Positions 44,971-54,518 of a DNA stretch of 64,000 nt are shown in pieces. The notes under the pieces were generated by a model, which ran no database searches, was not told where the DNA came from, and was given only the letters and a program-made list of their open reading frames with translations. The position numbers were made by a program, and so were the translations under genes. Where the stretch lies: positions 1-64,000 of the forward strand of contig JAMPHU010000009.1 of NCBI GenBank assembly GCA_023663225.1. The letters are read 5' to 3'. Numbering within the stretch: the first letter of the stretch is position 1; each line of letters opens with the position of its first letter. This DNA is from Candidatus Gastranaerophilales bacterium (GTDB lineage Bacteria; Bacillota; Clostridia; Lachnospirales; Lachnospiraceae).

Positions 44971-46233
44971 TCAGCTCTTACCTCCCAAAAGCTGCTTTAC
45001 CGTTCTCTGAGGATTGAATACCTCAATGTCGTTTGGAACATTTTGCCCGCTGGTGACATACGCAATCGTAGTGTCCGTATATAGCTTCAAATTCAGGATG
45101 CTGCCCCAGGTCGTCGTCTCGTCCAACTTGGTGAAGATCAACTCGTAATCCGTCACGCTCCGGTAGCTCTCCGCAGTCTTTAACAGATCTTTGTACTTGG
45201 TGGTTGCGCTCAATACCAAAAACACCTGATATTCCACGCGCCCCTCGGCAGCCTTCAAAAGGCTCTGCATCTTTTCCAGTTGTTCCTCGCTCTTGGGCGA
45301 ATGTCCTGCCGTATCCACAAATATATAATCATAATCCTTAAAAGACGTAAATGCCTCCCCAAGTTCTTCCTCTGTGTAAACTACCCGAAAAGGCACCTCC
45401 AAAATATTCGCATACGTCCGAAGCTGCTCCGCCGCCGCAATCCGGTAAGTGTCCGTGGTGATGAGCGCGACTTTCTTTTTCTCCTCCATGGCAAAGCTGC
45501 TGGCCACTTTGGCGATAGTAGTTGTCTTGCCCACGCCTGTGGGGCCCAGAAAAAACACCGCCTTGGGGCCTTTTGCGGCGGGTTTGATGCCCTCCGACTT
45601 GCCAAACTTCAAGACCATTTTCTGATAAATATTCGCCAGAATATAATCAAAGGGAATGTTGGGTTTTTTGTTCTTGTCCGCATCCTCCATAATCTGATTG
45701 GCGTACTTTTCGTCCACCTCATTTTCCAGCATGGTATTGTACAGAAGCCTCAAAAACTTGTCCAGCTCTGTCAGCTCCGGCTGCTCCACATCCTCTTTCG
45801 CCTTCTCGCTCTTGTCCGCGCCATTCTCGCCCTTGGAAACGCCCGCGCCCGCAGGCTCGTCCTCTTTCTTCAACTGACTCTCCAAAAGATTTTGCAGATT
45901 ATCCAGTTTGCGCTCGATTTTCTGCGGATCCAGACTGATCCCCGCCTTGGCGAGATCGCTCACCGTGGGAGCCTGCTCCGGCTGCGGTTCCTTCTGAATC
46001 TGCGGAAGAACCGCCGTTCCCGCCTGGGGAAGTTCGCGCTTCACTGGCTTGACGGGCTCCTTCTCCTCCTCCAGCGCCGCCGTGACCTCCGTCAGCTTGC
46101 CATGGAAGATCGCCGTCAATCCCTTTTGCTTGACTTCCCGCACATTCATAATGACGACGCCCTCACCCAGCTCTTTCTTGGCCGCGGCAACCGCCTCCGC
46201 CTCATTTTTTCCCAAAAACTTTTTAATAATCAT
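44971..46233 (-). CDS. flhF: Flagellar SRP-like GTPase FlhF
   Basis: A 420-residue FlhF. The N-terminal B domain (about 1-130) is followed by a linker, the helical N region (about 150-220), and an SRP-type GTPase with G1 LGPTGVGKTTTIAKVASSFA (about 229-248), ITTDTYRIAAAEQL, VDTAGHSP and TKLDETTTWG. It determines where flagella are placed and is stimulated by FlhG. Its ATG directly follows the flhA stop (TAAATG) with only a weak ribosome site, so translation is coupled to flhA. Confidence 0.96.
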   Translation of the reverse strand: MIIKKFLGKNEAEAVAAAKKELGEGVVIMNVREVKQKGLTAIFHGKLTEVTAALEEEKEPVKPVKRELPQAGTAVLPQIQKEPQPEQAPTVSDLAKAGISLDPQKIERKLDNLQNLLESQLKKEDEPAGAGVSKGENGADKSEKAKEDVEQPELTELDKFLRLLYNTMLENEVDEKYANQIMEDADKNKKPNIPFDYILANIYQKMVLKFGKSEGIKPAAKGPKAVFFLGPTGVGKTTTIAKVASSFAMEEKKKVALITTDTYRIAAAEQLRTYANILEVPFRVVYTEEELGEAFTSFKDYDYIFVDTAGHSPKSEEQLEKMQSLLKAAEGRVEYQVFLVLSATTKYKDLLKTAESYRSVTDYELIFTKLDETTTWGSILNLKLYTDTTIAYVTSGQNVPNDIEVFNPQRTVKQLLGGKS

Positions 46234-48273
46234 TTATACTGTCACCATCCCAACCGACTGTAATTCGACATTTGATTCGACTTCATTGTAGGACACCACA
46301 ACCAGATCCCTATAGTAATCCTCCGTCAAGCGCTTAAAATACATGCGCACTATGGGGGATGTGATCACAATCGGATTCTTGCCCAGATTTTCCAGCTTCT
46401 TCACCTCATTGCCCACCGAGTCAATAATCGCCTTGGCTCTGGCGGGATCCAGGTTCAAAAATGCTCCCGTCTCCGTCTGCTTCACGCTGCTCATGATCTC
46501 CTGCTCCACCTTCGGATCCAAAGTCGCCACGCTGGTGGTCTCATTGGGCGGGAAATATTTGGTGGAGATAGCGCGCTTCAAGCTCTGGCGCACATATTCG
46601 GTCAAAATATCGGTATCCCTTGTAGTGGAAGCATAATCTGCCAAAGTCTCCATGATGGTCAAAAGATCTCTGATCGAGATACCTTCTCTCAGCAGATTCT
46701 GCAATACTTTCTGTACCTCTCCAAGTCCCAAAAGCTTCGGAACCAACTCCTCCACCAGGGAAGGGTTGCTCTCCTTCATATTGTTGACCAGACTTTGCAC
46801 ATCCTGTCTCGTCAAAAGCTCCGCAATGTGCTGTCTGATGATCTCCGTCAGGTGGGTCGCAATGATGGAAGGCGGGTCCACCACCGTGTAACCCAGGCTC
46901 TCCGCGCGTTCCCGCTGGCCCTCCGTGATCCAGATAGCCGGCAAGTGAAAGGACGGCTCAAAGGTGGGAATACCCGTGATCTCCTCCTCCACATAACCGG
47001 GATTCATGGCCATATAGTGATCGAAAAGGACTTCGCCCTCGCTGACCTGGATCCCCTTGATCTTGATAATATACTGATTGGGATTGAGCTGGATATTGTC
47101 GCGCAGACGGATGATCGGCACCACAGTTCCCAATTCCAGCGCGATCTGCCTTCGGATCATCACCACGCGGTCCAAAAGATCTCCTCCCTGATTCACATCC
47201 GCAAGCGGGATGATACCGTAGCCAAACTCCAACTCGATGGGATCCACCTGCAAAAGACTGGTGACATTCTCCGGCTGGCGAATCTCCTCCGCCTCAGCCT
47301 CCTCCGTATCTACCGCCTGCTCGATCTGAGCGGTTTCTATCGTACCCGCGATGTTCCGGCCCACAATGATAAATACCAGGCCAAAACCCACGAACAAAAT
47401 CGTGTTTAAGTCGGTCAGCACCCCCAAAAAGGCAAGCATCCCGCCCACCAGATAAAGCACCTTGGGCAGGCCGAAGAGCTGTTTGATCAACACGCCGCCG
47501 AAATCCGCGTCCTTGCTGCCCTTGGTCACCAAAATACCGGTGGAAAGAGAGATGAGCAGCGAAGGGATCTGGCTCACCAGACCGTCGCCTATGGTCAGGA
47601 TCGCATATTTATTCAATGCCGACATAACATCCAATCCCAAAGAGGTGACGCCCATGATGATGCCGCCGATGATATTGACCGCCGTGATGATCAGACCTGC
47701 CGTGGCGTCTCCTTTTACATACTTCACAGCACCGTCCATGGAACCGAAAAAGCTTGACTCTTCCTGAATCTTGTCGCGTCGCCTCTTGGCCTCCGCGTCG
47801 TCGATCGATCCGGTGTTTAAGTCGGCGTCGATGGCCATCTGTTTACCGGGCATAGCGTCCAGCGTAAATCTCGCGGTAACCTCGGACACACGCTCGGAAC
47901 CTTTGTTGATCACCATAAACTGAATCAACACCAAAATGATAAAGATAATACCGCCGATGACCAGATTGCCGCCGCCCACGAACTGACCGAACGTCTCCAC
48001 CACATTGCCCGGTTCGCCGTACAGAAGGATCAGTCTGGTGGACGACACGTTCAGCGCGATACGGAAGATCGTGGTGAACAAAAGCATCGTCGGGAAAAAC
48101 GACATATCCAGCACTTCCTTGCTGAACATGGCCCCAAAAAGGATCGTCATGGCGATGGAAATATTGAACGCCAGCAAAATATCCAAAAGCCATGAGGGAA
48201 TCGGGATGATGAACATGGCGATGGCCGCCATGATATATAATGCAACGCCCATATCGGCTTTTTTCAGCTTCAT
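46234..48273 (-). CDS. flhA: Flagellar export gate protein FlhA
   Basis: A 679-residue FlhA, the large nonameric subunit of the type III export gate. Eight N-terminal TM helices (about 10-320) contain the conserved FHIPEP-like cytoplasmic loop with VTARFTLDAMPGKQMAIDAD. The C-terminal cytoplasmic domain (about 350-679) includes EFGYGIIPLADVNQGG and the RLTEDYYRDLVVVSYNEV end. It docks export substrates and chaperones. It lies between flhB and flhF as in Bacillus. Confidence 0.97.
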   Translation of the reverse strand: MKLKKADMGVALYIMAAIAMFIIPIPSWLLDILLAFNISIAMTILFGAMFSKEVLDMSFFPTMLLFTTIFRIALNVSSTRLILLYGEPGNVVETFGQFVGGGNLVIGGIIFIILVLIQFMVINKGSERVSEVTARFTLDAMPGKQMAIDADLNTGSIDDAEAKRRRDKIQEESSFFGSMDGAVKYVKGDATAGLIITAVNIIGGIIMGVTSLGLDVMSALNKYAILTIGDGLVSQIPSLLISLSTGILVTKGSKDADFGGVLIKQLFGLPKVLYLVGGMLAFLGVLTDLNTILFVGFGLVFIIVGRNIAGTIETAQIEQAVDTEEAEAEEIRQPENVTSLLQVDPIELEFGYGIIPLADVNQGGDLLDRVVMIRRQIALELGTVVPIIRLRDNIQLNPNQYIIKIKGIQVSEGEVLFDHYMAMNPGYVEEEITGIPTFEPSFHLPAIWITEGQRERAESLGYTVVDPPSIIATHLTEIIRQHIAELLTRQDVQSLVNNMKESNPSLVEELVPKLLGLGEVQKVLQNLLREGISIRDLLTIMETLADYASTTRDTDILTEYVRQSLKRAISTKYFPPNETTSVATLDPKVEQEIMSSVKQTETGAFLNLDPARAKAIIDSVGNEVKKLENLGKNPIVITSPIVRMYFKRLTEDYYRDLVVVSYNEVESNVELQSVGMVTV

Positions 48274-48308
48274 TTGCTCTCACTCTCCTCTCTGTAACAT
48301 TTGCTCTC

Positions 48309-49418
48309 CTACACCTTGCCCTGCAAGTGATATACAAAGGCCAGCACTTCCGCCACGGCCTGATAGAGCTCCGGGGGGATCGTCTGTCCGATATCCACAT
48401 TGGCGTAGAGCATACGCGCCAACGGCTTATTTTCTACGATTTCTATATTATTTTCCTTTGCCACTTCTTTGATACGCGCCGCCATATAATCTTCACCTTT
48501 GGCGATCACCATGGGCGCGTCCGCCACCTGCGGATCGTACTTGATGGCCACGGCAAAATGCGTGGGGTTGGTGATGACCACATCCGCCTGCGGCAAGGAC
48601 TGCATCATACGCCGCATGGACGCCTCCTGCATCTTCTGACGAATCTTGCTCTTGACCTTGGGGTCTCCTTCCTGCTGCTTATACTCGTCCTTTACTTCCT
48701 GCTTGGTCATCCGCATGTCCTTTTTGAACTTAAACCTCTGATAGATCAAGTCTACAAAGGCGAGGATCATATAAAACATAGCGATGCGAATCCCCAAGTC
48801 CGTGACCGTCTGGCTGATGATTTGAAGAGCCTGCATCAGCGACACATCATAAAAATCGAACAAAATCGGCCACTTGTCGCGCAGGTATGTATAACAGATA
48901 TATGCGATCAATGCCAGCTTGGCGATGGACTTCACCAATTCCACCAGCGAGTTGACAGAAAACATCTTCTTAAATCCGGATATGGGGTTGAGCTTACTGA
49001 ATTTGGGATGCATGGGCTTTCCCGTGGGTTTCCACCCTACCTGAACGATATTGCTCAAAAAGGCAATCAGGAAACCGATCAACAGAAGCGGCCCCATAAT
49101 GGTGATCGCTTCCATCAGCATCCATCGAAAGAGCACCCACATATCCAGCTCCGACATATGTCCGTTCTGAAAGGTCAAAGCCTCCGGTATCCGGTCGTAC
49201 ACCAGCGAAAAGATATTCAAAAACTGGATGCCCATTCTGCCCACCCACATTCGCAATACCAGAAATACAGCCAACAGACACAGCCCATTGGCAATCTCGC
49301 GGCTCTTGGCTACCTGGCCCTCGCTGCGGGCGTCGCTCAATTTTTTGGAAGTAGCTTCCTCCGTCTTTTCTCCGCCGGGTCCATCGGCAAAGAATTGAAG
49401 GTTGTATTTTAAAATCAC
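48309..49418 (-). CDS. flhB: Flagellar export switch protein FlhB
   Basis: A 369-residue FlhB. Four TM helices follow an N-terminus typical of the family (LQFFADGPGGEKTEEATSKK). The autocleavage site NPTH is at residues 284-287 (VVITNPTHFAVAIKY); its cleavage switches export from hook to filament substrates. The start is GTG at 49418, overlapping the fliR stop by four bases, with GGAGG seven bases upstream. It pairs functionally with FliK, encoded further upstream. Confidence 0.96.
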   Translation of the reverse strand: MILKYNLQFFADGPGGEKTEEATSKKLSDARSEGQVAKSREIANGLCLLAVFLVLRMWVGRMGIQFLNIFSLVYDRIPEALTFQNGHMSELDMWVLFRWMLMEAITIMGPLLLIGFLIAFLSNIVQVGWKPTGKPMHPKFSKLNPISGFKKMFSVNSLVELVKSIAKLALIAYICYTYLRDKWPILFDFYDVSLMQALQIISQTVTDLGIRIAMFYMILAFVDLIYQRFKFKKDMRMTKQEVKDEYKQQEGDPKVKSKIRQKMQEASMRRMMQSLPQADVVITNPTHFAVAIKYDPQVADAPMVIAKGEDYMAARIKEVAKENNIEIVENKPLARMLYANVDIGQTIPPELYQAVAEVLAFVYHLQGKV

Positions 49419-50197
49419 ATGATCGCCTCCACAAAACTCGTGATCACTCTGCGCATCTCCTGATAAATAAAATCCGAAGCCTTCGGCATCATCCCCAAAG
49501 TCAAAAAGATCACGGAAAGTCCCGTCAGAATCTTCAGTTGGATACCGATTGCAAACATGTTCATCTGCGGGGAGACCTTCGCCATCACGCCAAGCACGGC
49601 GTTTAAGAGCATGATCGCGCAGAACACCGGCAAAATAATGCGAAACGCGATGATCACATATTCTGCCATAAAGGCGATCACCGACTCCAACAGCGCATCC
49701 GTGCGCAGTACCGCCCCGTTTACAGGGATCAGTTTAAAGGTATCCGCCAAAGCTCCCAGCAGATAGCGGTACATTCCGCTGGCAATCAACATCATCATAA
49801 ACATGTACTGATACATGACGCCGGTAATGCTGGTATTTTCTCTGGTCGTCGGATCCATCAAGGTCATCATGGACAATCCGATCTCCATGTCCACCACAGA
49901 ACCCGCAAAATTTAAGATCGTGATACAGATATTGGTCCCAAACCCGATCAGAAGACCGGTGACAATCTCTTTGGCCACCACTATAGCGTATTCCATCAAA
50001 GTGTCGGTGACCACTGCCTCCGCAGGCGTCAACACCTGATACAAGAGAGCCGCCAGACAAAGACTGAGCGCGACCCGATACCTTCTCGGCGTGTTCTGCA
50101 TACTGAAAAACGGCGCCGTATACACAAAAGCCGCGATTCTGACAAAGATCAACATAAAATATTCTAAATCATAAATTGAAAAAGAATAATTTACCAT
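49415..50197 (-). CDS. fliR: Flagellar export protein FliR
   Basis: A 260-residue FliR with about six TM helices (SIYDLEYFMLIFVRIAAFVY at the N-terminus, GLLIGFGTNICITILNFAGS in the middle). It belongs to the FliPQR export gate core. The typical motif of the family around FAGSVVDMEIGLSMMTLMDP is present. It lies between fliQ and flhB with a four-base overlap to the latter. Confidence 0.95.
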   Translation of the reverse strand: MVNYSFSIYDLEYFMLIFVRIAAFVYTAPFFSMQNTPRRYRVALSLCLAALLYQVLTPAEAVVTDTLMEYAIVVAKEIVTGLLIGFGTNICITILNFAGSVVDMEIGLSMMTLMDPTTRENTSITGVMYQYMFMMMLIASGMYRYLLGALADTFKLIPVNGAVLRTDALLESVIAFMAEYVIIAFRIILPVFCAIMLLNAVLGVMAKVSPQMNMFAIGIQLKILTGLSVIFLTLGMMPKASDFIYQEMRRVITSFVEAIM

Positions 50198-50211
50198 GCA
50201 AAAACGCTCCG

Positions 50212-50484
50212 CTACTTATGGATATACAGGCTGAAACTGGACCACAGATCAATGGTAAATTCCACCATGCTCGTCATCATCCAGTTGCCCACAAGCATCA
50301 AGGTGACAAAAATACTGATTACCTTCGGCACAAAAGTCAAAGTCTGCTCCTGTATGGAAGTGACCGTCTGAAAAATACTGACAAAAAGTCCCACCGCCAT
50401 GGAGACCAAAAGCACCGGAAGGGCCACTTTGATCACCAGAAACAAGGCCGTTTTCGTCATATCGATTACCGCTTCTGTTGTCAT
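50212..50484 (-). CDS. fliQ: Flagellar export protein FliQ
   Basis: A 90-residue FliQ with two TM helices (about 15-40 and 53-73) forming a helical hairpin. The signature VGLFVSIFQTVTSIQEQTLT then FVPKVISIF is clear. It is a subunit of the FliPQR gate, encoded between fliP and fliR. Confidence 0.95.
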   Translation of the reverse strand: MTTEAVIDMTKTALFLVIKVALPVLLVSMAVGLFVSIFQTVTSIQEQTLTFVPKVISIFVTLMLVGNWMMTSMVEFTIDLWSSFSLYIHK

Positions 50485-50511
50485 TACTCATACCCCCTGA
50501 AATCTATTTTA

Positions 50512-51390
50512 CTAATAAAAGGTCTGCAAAAGCTCCCCTATGATCAGCGCCCAGCCGTCCGCCAACACAAAGAGCAGGATCTTGAACGGCATAGAGATCG
50601 TCGTAGGCGGCAGCATCATCATACCCATGCTCATCAGGGTGGAAGCCACCACCATATCTATCACAATAAACGGAATATAGATCATAAAACCGATCCAGAA
50701 CGCGGCCCGCAGCTCGCTGATCATAAAGCTGGGGATCAGCACGGAATTGGGGATCGCCTCCAGATCCGTTCCATCCCATTCCAGATCCGCGATCTGCATA
50801 AACAGATCCACATCCTTCACCTGGGTCTGACGGTACATAAAAGTCCGAATCGGCGCCATTCCCAGCTCCAGAGCCTCCTCCTGATCGATCTCCCCATTCT
50901 CAAAAGGCACAATAGCCTGCTCGTTGATCTGAGAGATCGTGGGTTCCATGATAAAAAACGTCAGGATCAACGCCAGACCGATCAACACCTGATTGGGCGG
51001 CGCTGTCTGTGTATTCAAAGCCGCTCTGGTAAAATGCAGTACAATGATGATCCTGGTGAAGGACGTCATCATCAAAAGCAGAGTCGGCAAAAGCATGATC
51101 AGCGTCAAAATGATCAAAATACGCAGCGCACCGTTGATCTGCCCGTTGTCGGAATTGACTCTGATCTCAAATATATTGCCCGTGTTGAGCTGATTGAGCT
51201 CCTCGGGAGTCGTGGCGGTACCGGGCGGGTTGATAGTCGTGGAATAGGTCGTGTCGCCGTTGCCAAGAACATGTCCCGTGTCCCCTGTGGCAAATACTTC
51301 CATAGAACCATGAAACCACAATATGCCTACCGTAATCAGCAGGCATATGACTATCCATATTCTCTTACCAGTATGCGTCAATGTTTCCAT
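50512..51390 (-). CDS. fliP: Flagellar export protein FliP
   Basis: A 292-residue FliP. A cleavable signal-like helix (about 10-30) and a long, somewhat variable N-terminal stretch precede the core. Core signatures are LPTLLLMMTSFTRIIIVLHF, QTAPPNQVLIGLALILTFFI and IPFIVIDMVVASTLMSMGMM. It assembles the entry ring of the export gate with FliQ and FliR. It is slightly longer than the usual 220-250 residues because of the N-terminus. Confidence 0.96.
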   Translation of the reverse strand: METLTHTGKRIWIVICLLITVGILWFHGSMEVFATGDTGHVLGNGDTTYSTTINPPGTATTPEELNQLNTGNIFEIRVNSDNGQINGALRILIILTLIMLLPTLLLMMTSFTRIIIVLHFTRAALNTQTAPPNQVLIGLALILTFFIMEPTISQINEQAIVPFENGEIDQEEALELGMAPIRTFMYRQTQVKDVDLFMQIADLEWDGTDLEAIPNSVLIPSFMISELRAAFWIGFMIYIPFIVIDMVVASTLMSMGMMMLPPTTISMPFKILLFVLADGWALIIGELLQTFY

Positions 51391-51395
51391 GTATC

Positions 51396-51773
51396 TCAGT
51401 CCTTTGGTTCCCTGCAGTCATTTGTAGAATCTTTTCTGATCGCCTTGTCAAACAATTCTTTGAAGTTCAGGCTCATATTGCCCGATTCCCTTTCCTTGAG
51501 CTGCTCCTTCGGCACTTCCCCCAACAGAGTCACAGAGTCCTTGCAGGAAGCTATCACCCAATAGGTCTCACCCACCCGCACGATCTGCACCCATTTATTG
51601 TTGCCAAGAGCAGACGTCTCCATCAATTCAATATTGTTGTTGACTGTCTGCTGTTTCTGATAGTTGGCAATCCATCTCATCACAAATGCCGTAACTGCAA
51701 GCACCAAAATAAAAACTACCAGCACAGTTATAAACTGCACGTAGCTGTCAGAAGATGTCAGCAGAATGAACAT
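51396..51773 (-). CDS. fliO: Flagellar biosynthesis protein FliO (FliZ)
   Basis: A 125-residue FliO-family protein with one TM (about 13-33) and a cytoplasmic beta-rich domain: TSALGNNKWVQIVRVGETYW and ASCKDSVTLLGEVPKEQL. FliO assists assembly of the FliP ring. The gene lies between cheY and fliP as in Bacillus (where it is fliZ). Its start and the cheY stop share one base. FliO proteins are poorly conserved, so recognition rests partly on position. Confidence 0.85.
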   Translation of the reverse strand: MFILLTSSDSYVQFITVLVVFILVLAVTAFVMRWIANYQKQQTVNNNIELMETSALGNNKWVQIVRVGETYWVIASCKDSVTLLGEVPKEQLKERESGNMSLNFKELFDKAIRKDSTNDCREPKD

Positions 51774-52135
51774 TAGCCGACAACCTTCTTTACCGCTTCG
51801 ATAACACGCTCAGCCTGGAAGGGTTTTACAATAAAGTCCTTCGCTCCTGCCTGGATCGATTCGATAACCATAGCCTGCTGACCCATTGCGGAACACATGA
51901 TGACCTTCGCCCCGCCGTCAACCTTCTTTATCTCCTTCAGCGCCTCAATCCCGTCCATCTCAGGCATCGTGATATCCATCAGTACCAGGTCAGGATTGAC
52001 CTCCTTGTACTTTTCCACTGCCTTCAGGCCGTTCTCAGCCTCACCAGCCACGTTGTAGCCGTTCTTTGTGAGAATGTCCTTGATCATCATTCTCATAAAC
52101 GCAGCGTCATCACAAACTAAAATATTCTTTGCCAT
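51773..52135 (-). CDS. cheY: Chemotaxis response regulator CheY
   Basis: A 120-residue single-domain receiver. The acidic pocket (Asp9, Asp10), phospho-acceptor Asp54 in LVLMDITMPEMDG, Thr/Ser position in VIMCSAMGQQ and Lys in DFIVKPFQ are all present. Phosphorylated by CheA, it binds FliM and FliY to set motor direction. ATG 52135 follows GGAGG. It is encoded between fliY and fliO, as in Bacillus. Confidence 0.96.
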   Translation of the reverse strand: MAKNILVCDDAAFMRMMIKDILTKNGYNVAGEAENGLKAVEKYKEVNPDLVLMDITMPEMDGIEALKEIKKVDGGAKVIMCSAMGQQAMVIESIQAGAKDFIVKPFQAERVIEAVKKVVG

Positions 52136-52188
52136 TGATTCATCCTCCATTTAACCTTTTTGTCGGCAATTATTATTTTCTGGCTACT

Positions 52189-53493
52189 CTATTTGATAAT
52201 TTCTGTCACCCTGACACCGAAGCTCTCCTCGATCACCACGACTTCTCCCTTGGCGATCAGCTTACCGTTGACCAGGACATCTATAGGTTCACCGGCGATC
52301 TTATCCAACTCAATGATCGTTCCGGGTGAAAAATTGAGAATCTCGGATATAGACTTGACAGTCCGTCCAAGCTCTACAGTCACCTCCAAAGGTACATCCA
52401 TAATCAGGCCGATATTTTCCTGACCGGGAAGAGGGCCTACATTCTCTGCAAAATTCTGGAATTGTGCCGGTTGAACATTGACATTCTGCATGTTCATCTG
52501 CGGCATCCCCATCATGCCCATCTGGGGCATCATTCCCATCTGCGGCATCATGCCCATACCCATCTGGGGTTGCATGCCCATTTGAGGCTGCATACCCATC
52601 TGCGGCTGCATGCCCATGCCCATCTGGGACTGCATATCCATTTGAGGCTGCATACCCATCTGCGGCTGCATGCCCATGCCTCCCATTTGAGGCTGCATAC
52701 CCATCGAATTGTCGGGGCCTGGCGCTGCCGGAGCGGGAGCCGCTGCCGGTTCCGCCTCCGCGGTAGCCGCCGCATCTTTTACCTGCGAATTGTAGAAGGT
52801 ATCCACAATATCTCTCGCAAAATCGAGCGGGTACAACTGCATAATGGAACTGTCCACCAGATCATCTATCTGCATACGGAAAGAAATCCTTACAAAGGTA
52901 CCTCCCAGAAAAGGTGCGATCTCCGCGCCCGACTTAAACTGTGTCAAATCCAACAGGGAAGAATCTGGCGGACTGATATCCACCATCTTCTGAAGCATTG
53001 TCGAAAGGGAAGTGGCCGCGGCGCCCATCATCTGGTTCATCGCCTCAGAGATCGCGCTCAAGTGCAGCTCACCCAGCTCGCCATCTGTGTTTGTGCCATC
53101 CCCGCCCATCATCAGGTCGGTGATGACCTTGACGTCATGCTCCTTCAAAACTAATATATTGGTACCGTCAAGACCTTTTGTGTATTTGATCTGAATGAAT
53201 ACACAGGGTCTTTCGTAACTTGCCATGATCATCTCCCAGTTGGCCAATGTGACCATGGGAGTCGTGATATTGACCTTCTTGTTGACCAAAGAATACAGGG
53301 TGGTCGCCGAAGATCCCATACTGATATTTCCTACCTCGCCGATCGCGTCCTTATCCTCAGCCGTCAAAAGGCTCTCATCTATCGCCGAGGCTCCCGCTGC
53401 AGCGCCGTCTCCAGCAGCATCACCGCCTTCTGTCGAAAGATCCATACCATTGAGTAGTGCATTTATCTCATCTTGAGATAACATCCCATCCAT
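52189..53493 (-). CDS. fliY: Flagellar motor switch phosphatase FliY
   Basis: A 434-residue FliY. The N-terminus MLSQDEINALL resembles the CheY-P-binding helix of FliM. A CheC-like phosphatase domain follows with two EXXN-type helices (IGEVGNISMGSSATTLYSLV and ISEAMNQMMGAAATSL). Residues about 240-335 form a low-complexity linker of Met-Gln-Pro-Gln-Met-Gly repeats. The C-terminal FliN/SpoA domain begins near GLIMDVPLEVTVELGRTVKS. It forms part of the C-ring and dephosphorylates CheY-P. The repeat linker is longer than in Bacillus FliY. Confidence 0.96.
   Translation of the reverse strand: MDGMLSQDEINALLNGMDLSTEGGDAAGDGAAAGASAIDESLLTAEDKDAIGEVGNISMGSSATTLYSLVNKKVNITTPMVTLANWEMIMASYERPCVFIQIKYTKGLDGTNILVLKEHDVKVITDLMMGGDGTNTDGELGELHLSAISEAMNQMMGAAATSLSTMLQKMVDISPPDSSLLDLTQFKSGAEIAPFLGGTFVRISFRMQIDDLVDSSIMQLYPLDFARDIVDTFYNSQVKDAAATAEAEPAAAPAPAAPGPDNSMGMQPQMGGMGMQPQMGMQPQMDMQSQMGMGMQPQMGMQPQMGMQPQMGMGMMPQMGMMPQMGMMGMPQMNMQNVNVQPAQFQNFAENVGPLPGQENIGLIMDVPLEVTVELGRTVKSISEILNFSPGTIIELDKIAGEPIDVLVNGKLIAKGEVVVIEESFGVRVTEIIK
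52480..52705 (-). repeat. Met/Gln/Pro coding repeat in fliY
   Basis: The linker of FliY is encoded by short repeats of about 18-24 bases (CCCATCTGCGGCTGCATG-like on the plus strand). They include two nearly identical blocks near 52560-52620 and 52624-52683, giving repeated MQPQMGM units. Confidence 0.88.
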
Positions 53494-53496
53494 TTC

Positions 53497-54477
53497 TTAC
53501 TCCTCCTCTCTGACCACGGATGTGACCCTGACGGCGTAAGAATCGCCGCTGGCGCCGGGCAATGCGGTAAACTTTCTGATATTACCAACGTATACATCCA
53601 TGTCATTGTCCACCTTAGAATCAAGACGAATACAATCCCCCACTTGTAGATTTATGAAATCCGCCACCGATATCTGGCTCTTACCGAGCACAGCCTTGAT
53701 CGGTACTCCCACTTTACGGACCATTGCCTCAAGATATTCCTCAAAGTTCTCATCCTGATTTTTCTGCATTGTGGAAAACCAGAATTTGGTGTTCAATTTA
53801 TCCATAACATCTTCCAGAGTAAAGAAAGGAAGACAAATATTGATTAGCCCTTCTACATCGCCGATCTTCATATCCAGAGTCACAATGGCGATCATATCAT
53901 TCGGTGCAATCACCTGCGCAAACTGCGGGTTGGACTCAATCCGGTTTAGAACCGGCGAGATGTCCACCACATTCTTCCATGGCTCTCTGAGATGCTGTAC
54001 CAGCATGACTAGTATCTTCTGTATGATCATCATTTCGATCTCAGAAAACTCTCGGCTCTTCTCCAAAGGGACGCCCATTCCGCCCAACATGCGATCCAAC
54101 ATGGCATAACCAAGGTTCGTCGCCAAGTCGATCAAGATTGTTCCGTTCAACGGGGCAAAATTTACAATCCCCAAGATGACCGGATTGGACAGAGCATTTG
54201 AAAACTCGCTGAATGTAACGGTCTCTGAACTCACCACCGAAACCTGTACACTCTTGCGCAAGTACACGGGCAGATTGGTGGACACCAGCCTGCTGTAGTG
54301 CTCGAAAATAAATTCCAATGTTCTCAAGTGTTCCTTAGAAAACTTTGTAGGGCGGCTAAAATCATAATTTTTAACCTGCTTCTCTTCTTCTCCATTCACT
54401 TGATCCACATCCAGCTCACCGGTAGACAAAGCCGCAAGCAAGTTATCTATTTCACTTTGTGAAAGGACCTCACCCAC
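53497..54477 (-). CDS. fliM: Flagellar motor switch protein FliM
   Basis: A 326-residue FliM. The N-terminal CheY-P-binding motif LSQSEIDNLLAAL is at about 5-17. The middle domain (NPVILGIVNFAPLNGTILID, LDRMLGGMGVPL) and the C-terminal SpoA domain (VLGKSQISVADFINLQVGD) are complete. It forms the C-ring with FliY and FliG. The start is GTG at 54477 with GGAGGTG upstream. Confidence 0.97.
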   Translation of the reverse strand: MGEVLSQSEIDNLLAALSTGELDVDQVNGEEEKQVKNYDFSRPTKFSKEHLRTLEFIFEHYSRLVSTNLPVYLRKSVQVSVVSSETVTFSEFSNALSNPVILGIVNFAPLNGTILIDLATNLGYAMLDRMLGGMGVPLEKSREFSEIEMMIIQKILVMLVQHLREPWKNVVDISPVLNRIESNPQFAQVIAPNDMIAIVTLDMKIGDVEGLINICLPFFTLEDVMDKLNTKFWFSTMQKNQDENFEEYLEAMVRKVGVPIKAVLGKSQISVADFINLQVGDCIRLDSKVDNDMDVYVGNIRKFTALPGASGDSYAVRVTSVVREEE

Positions 54478-54518
54478 AAAAGTTCACCTCCTACTGTACT
54501 ACTTTTCACAGACTTTTG

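Noticed and set aside
50176..51564. 462-codon plus-strand ORF opposite fliQ and fliP
   Set aside because: Antisense to conserved export genes; the product is Arg/His/Gln-rich, typical of an artefact.
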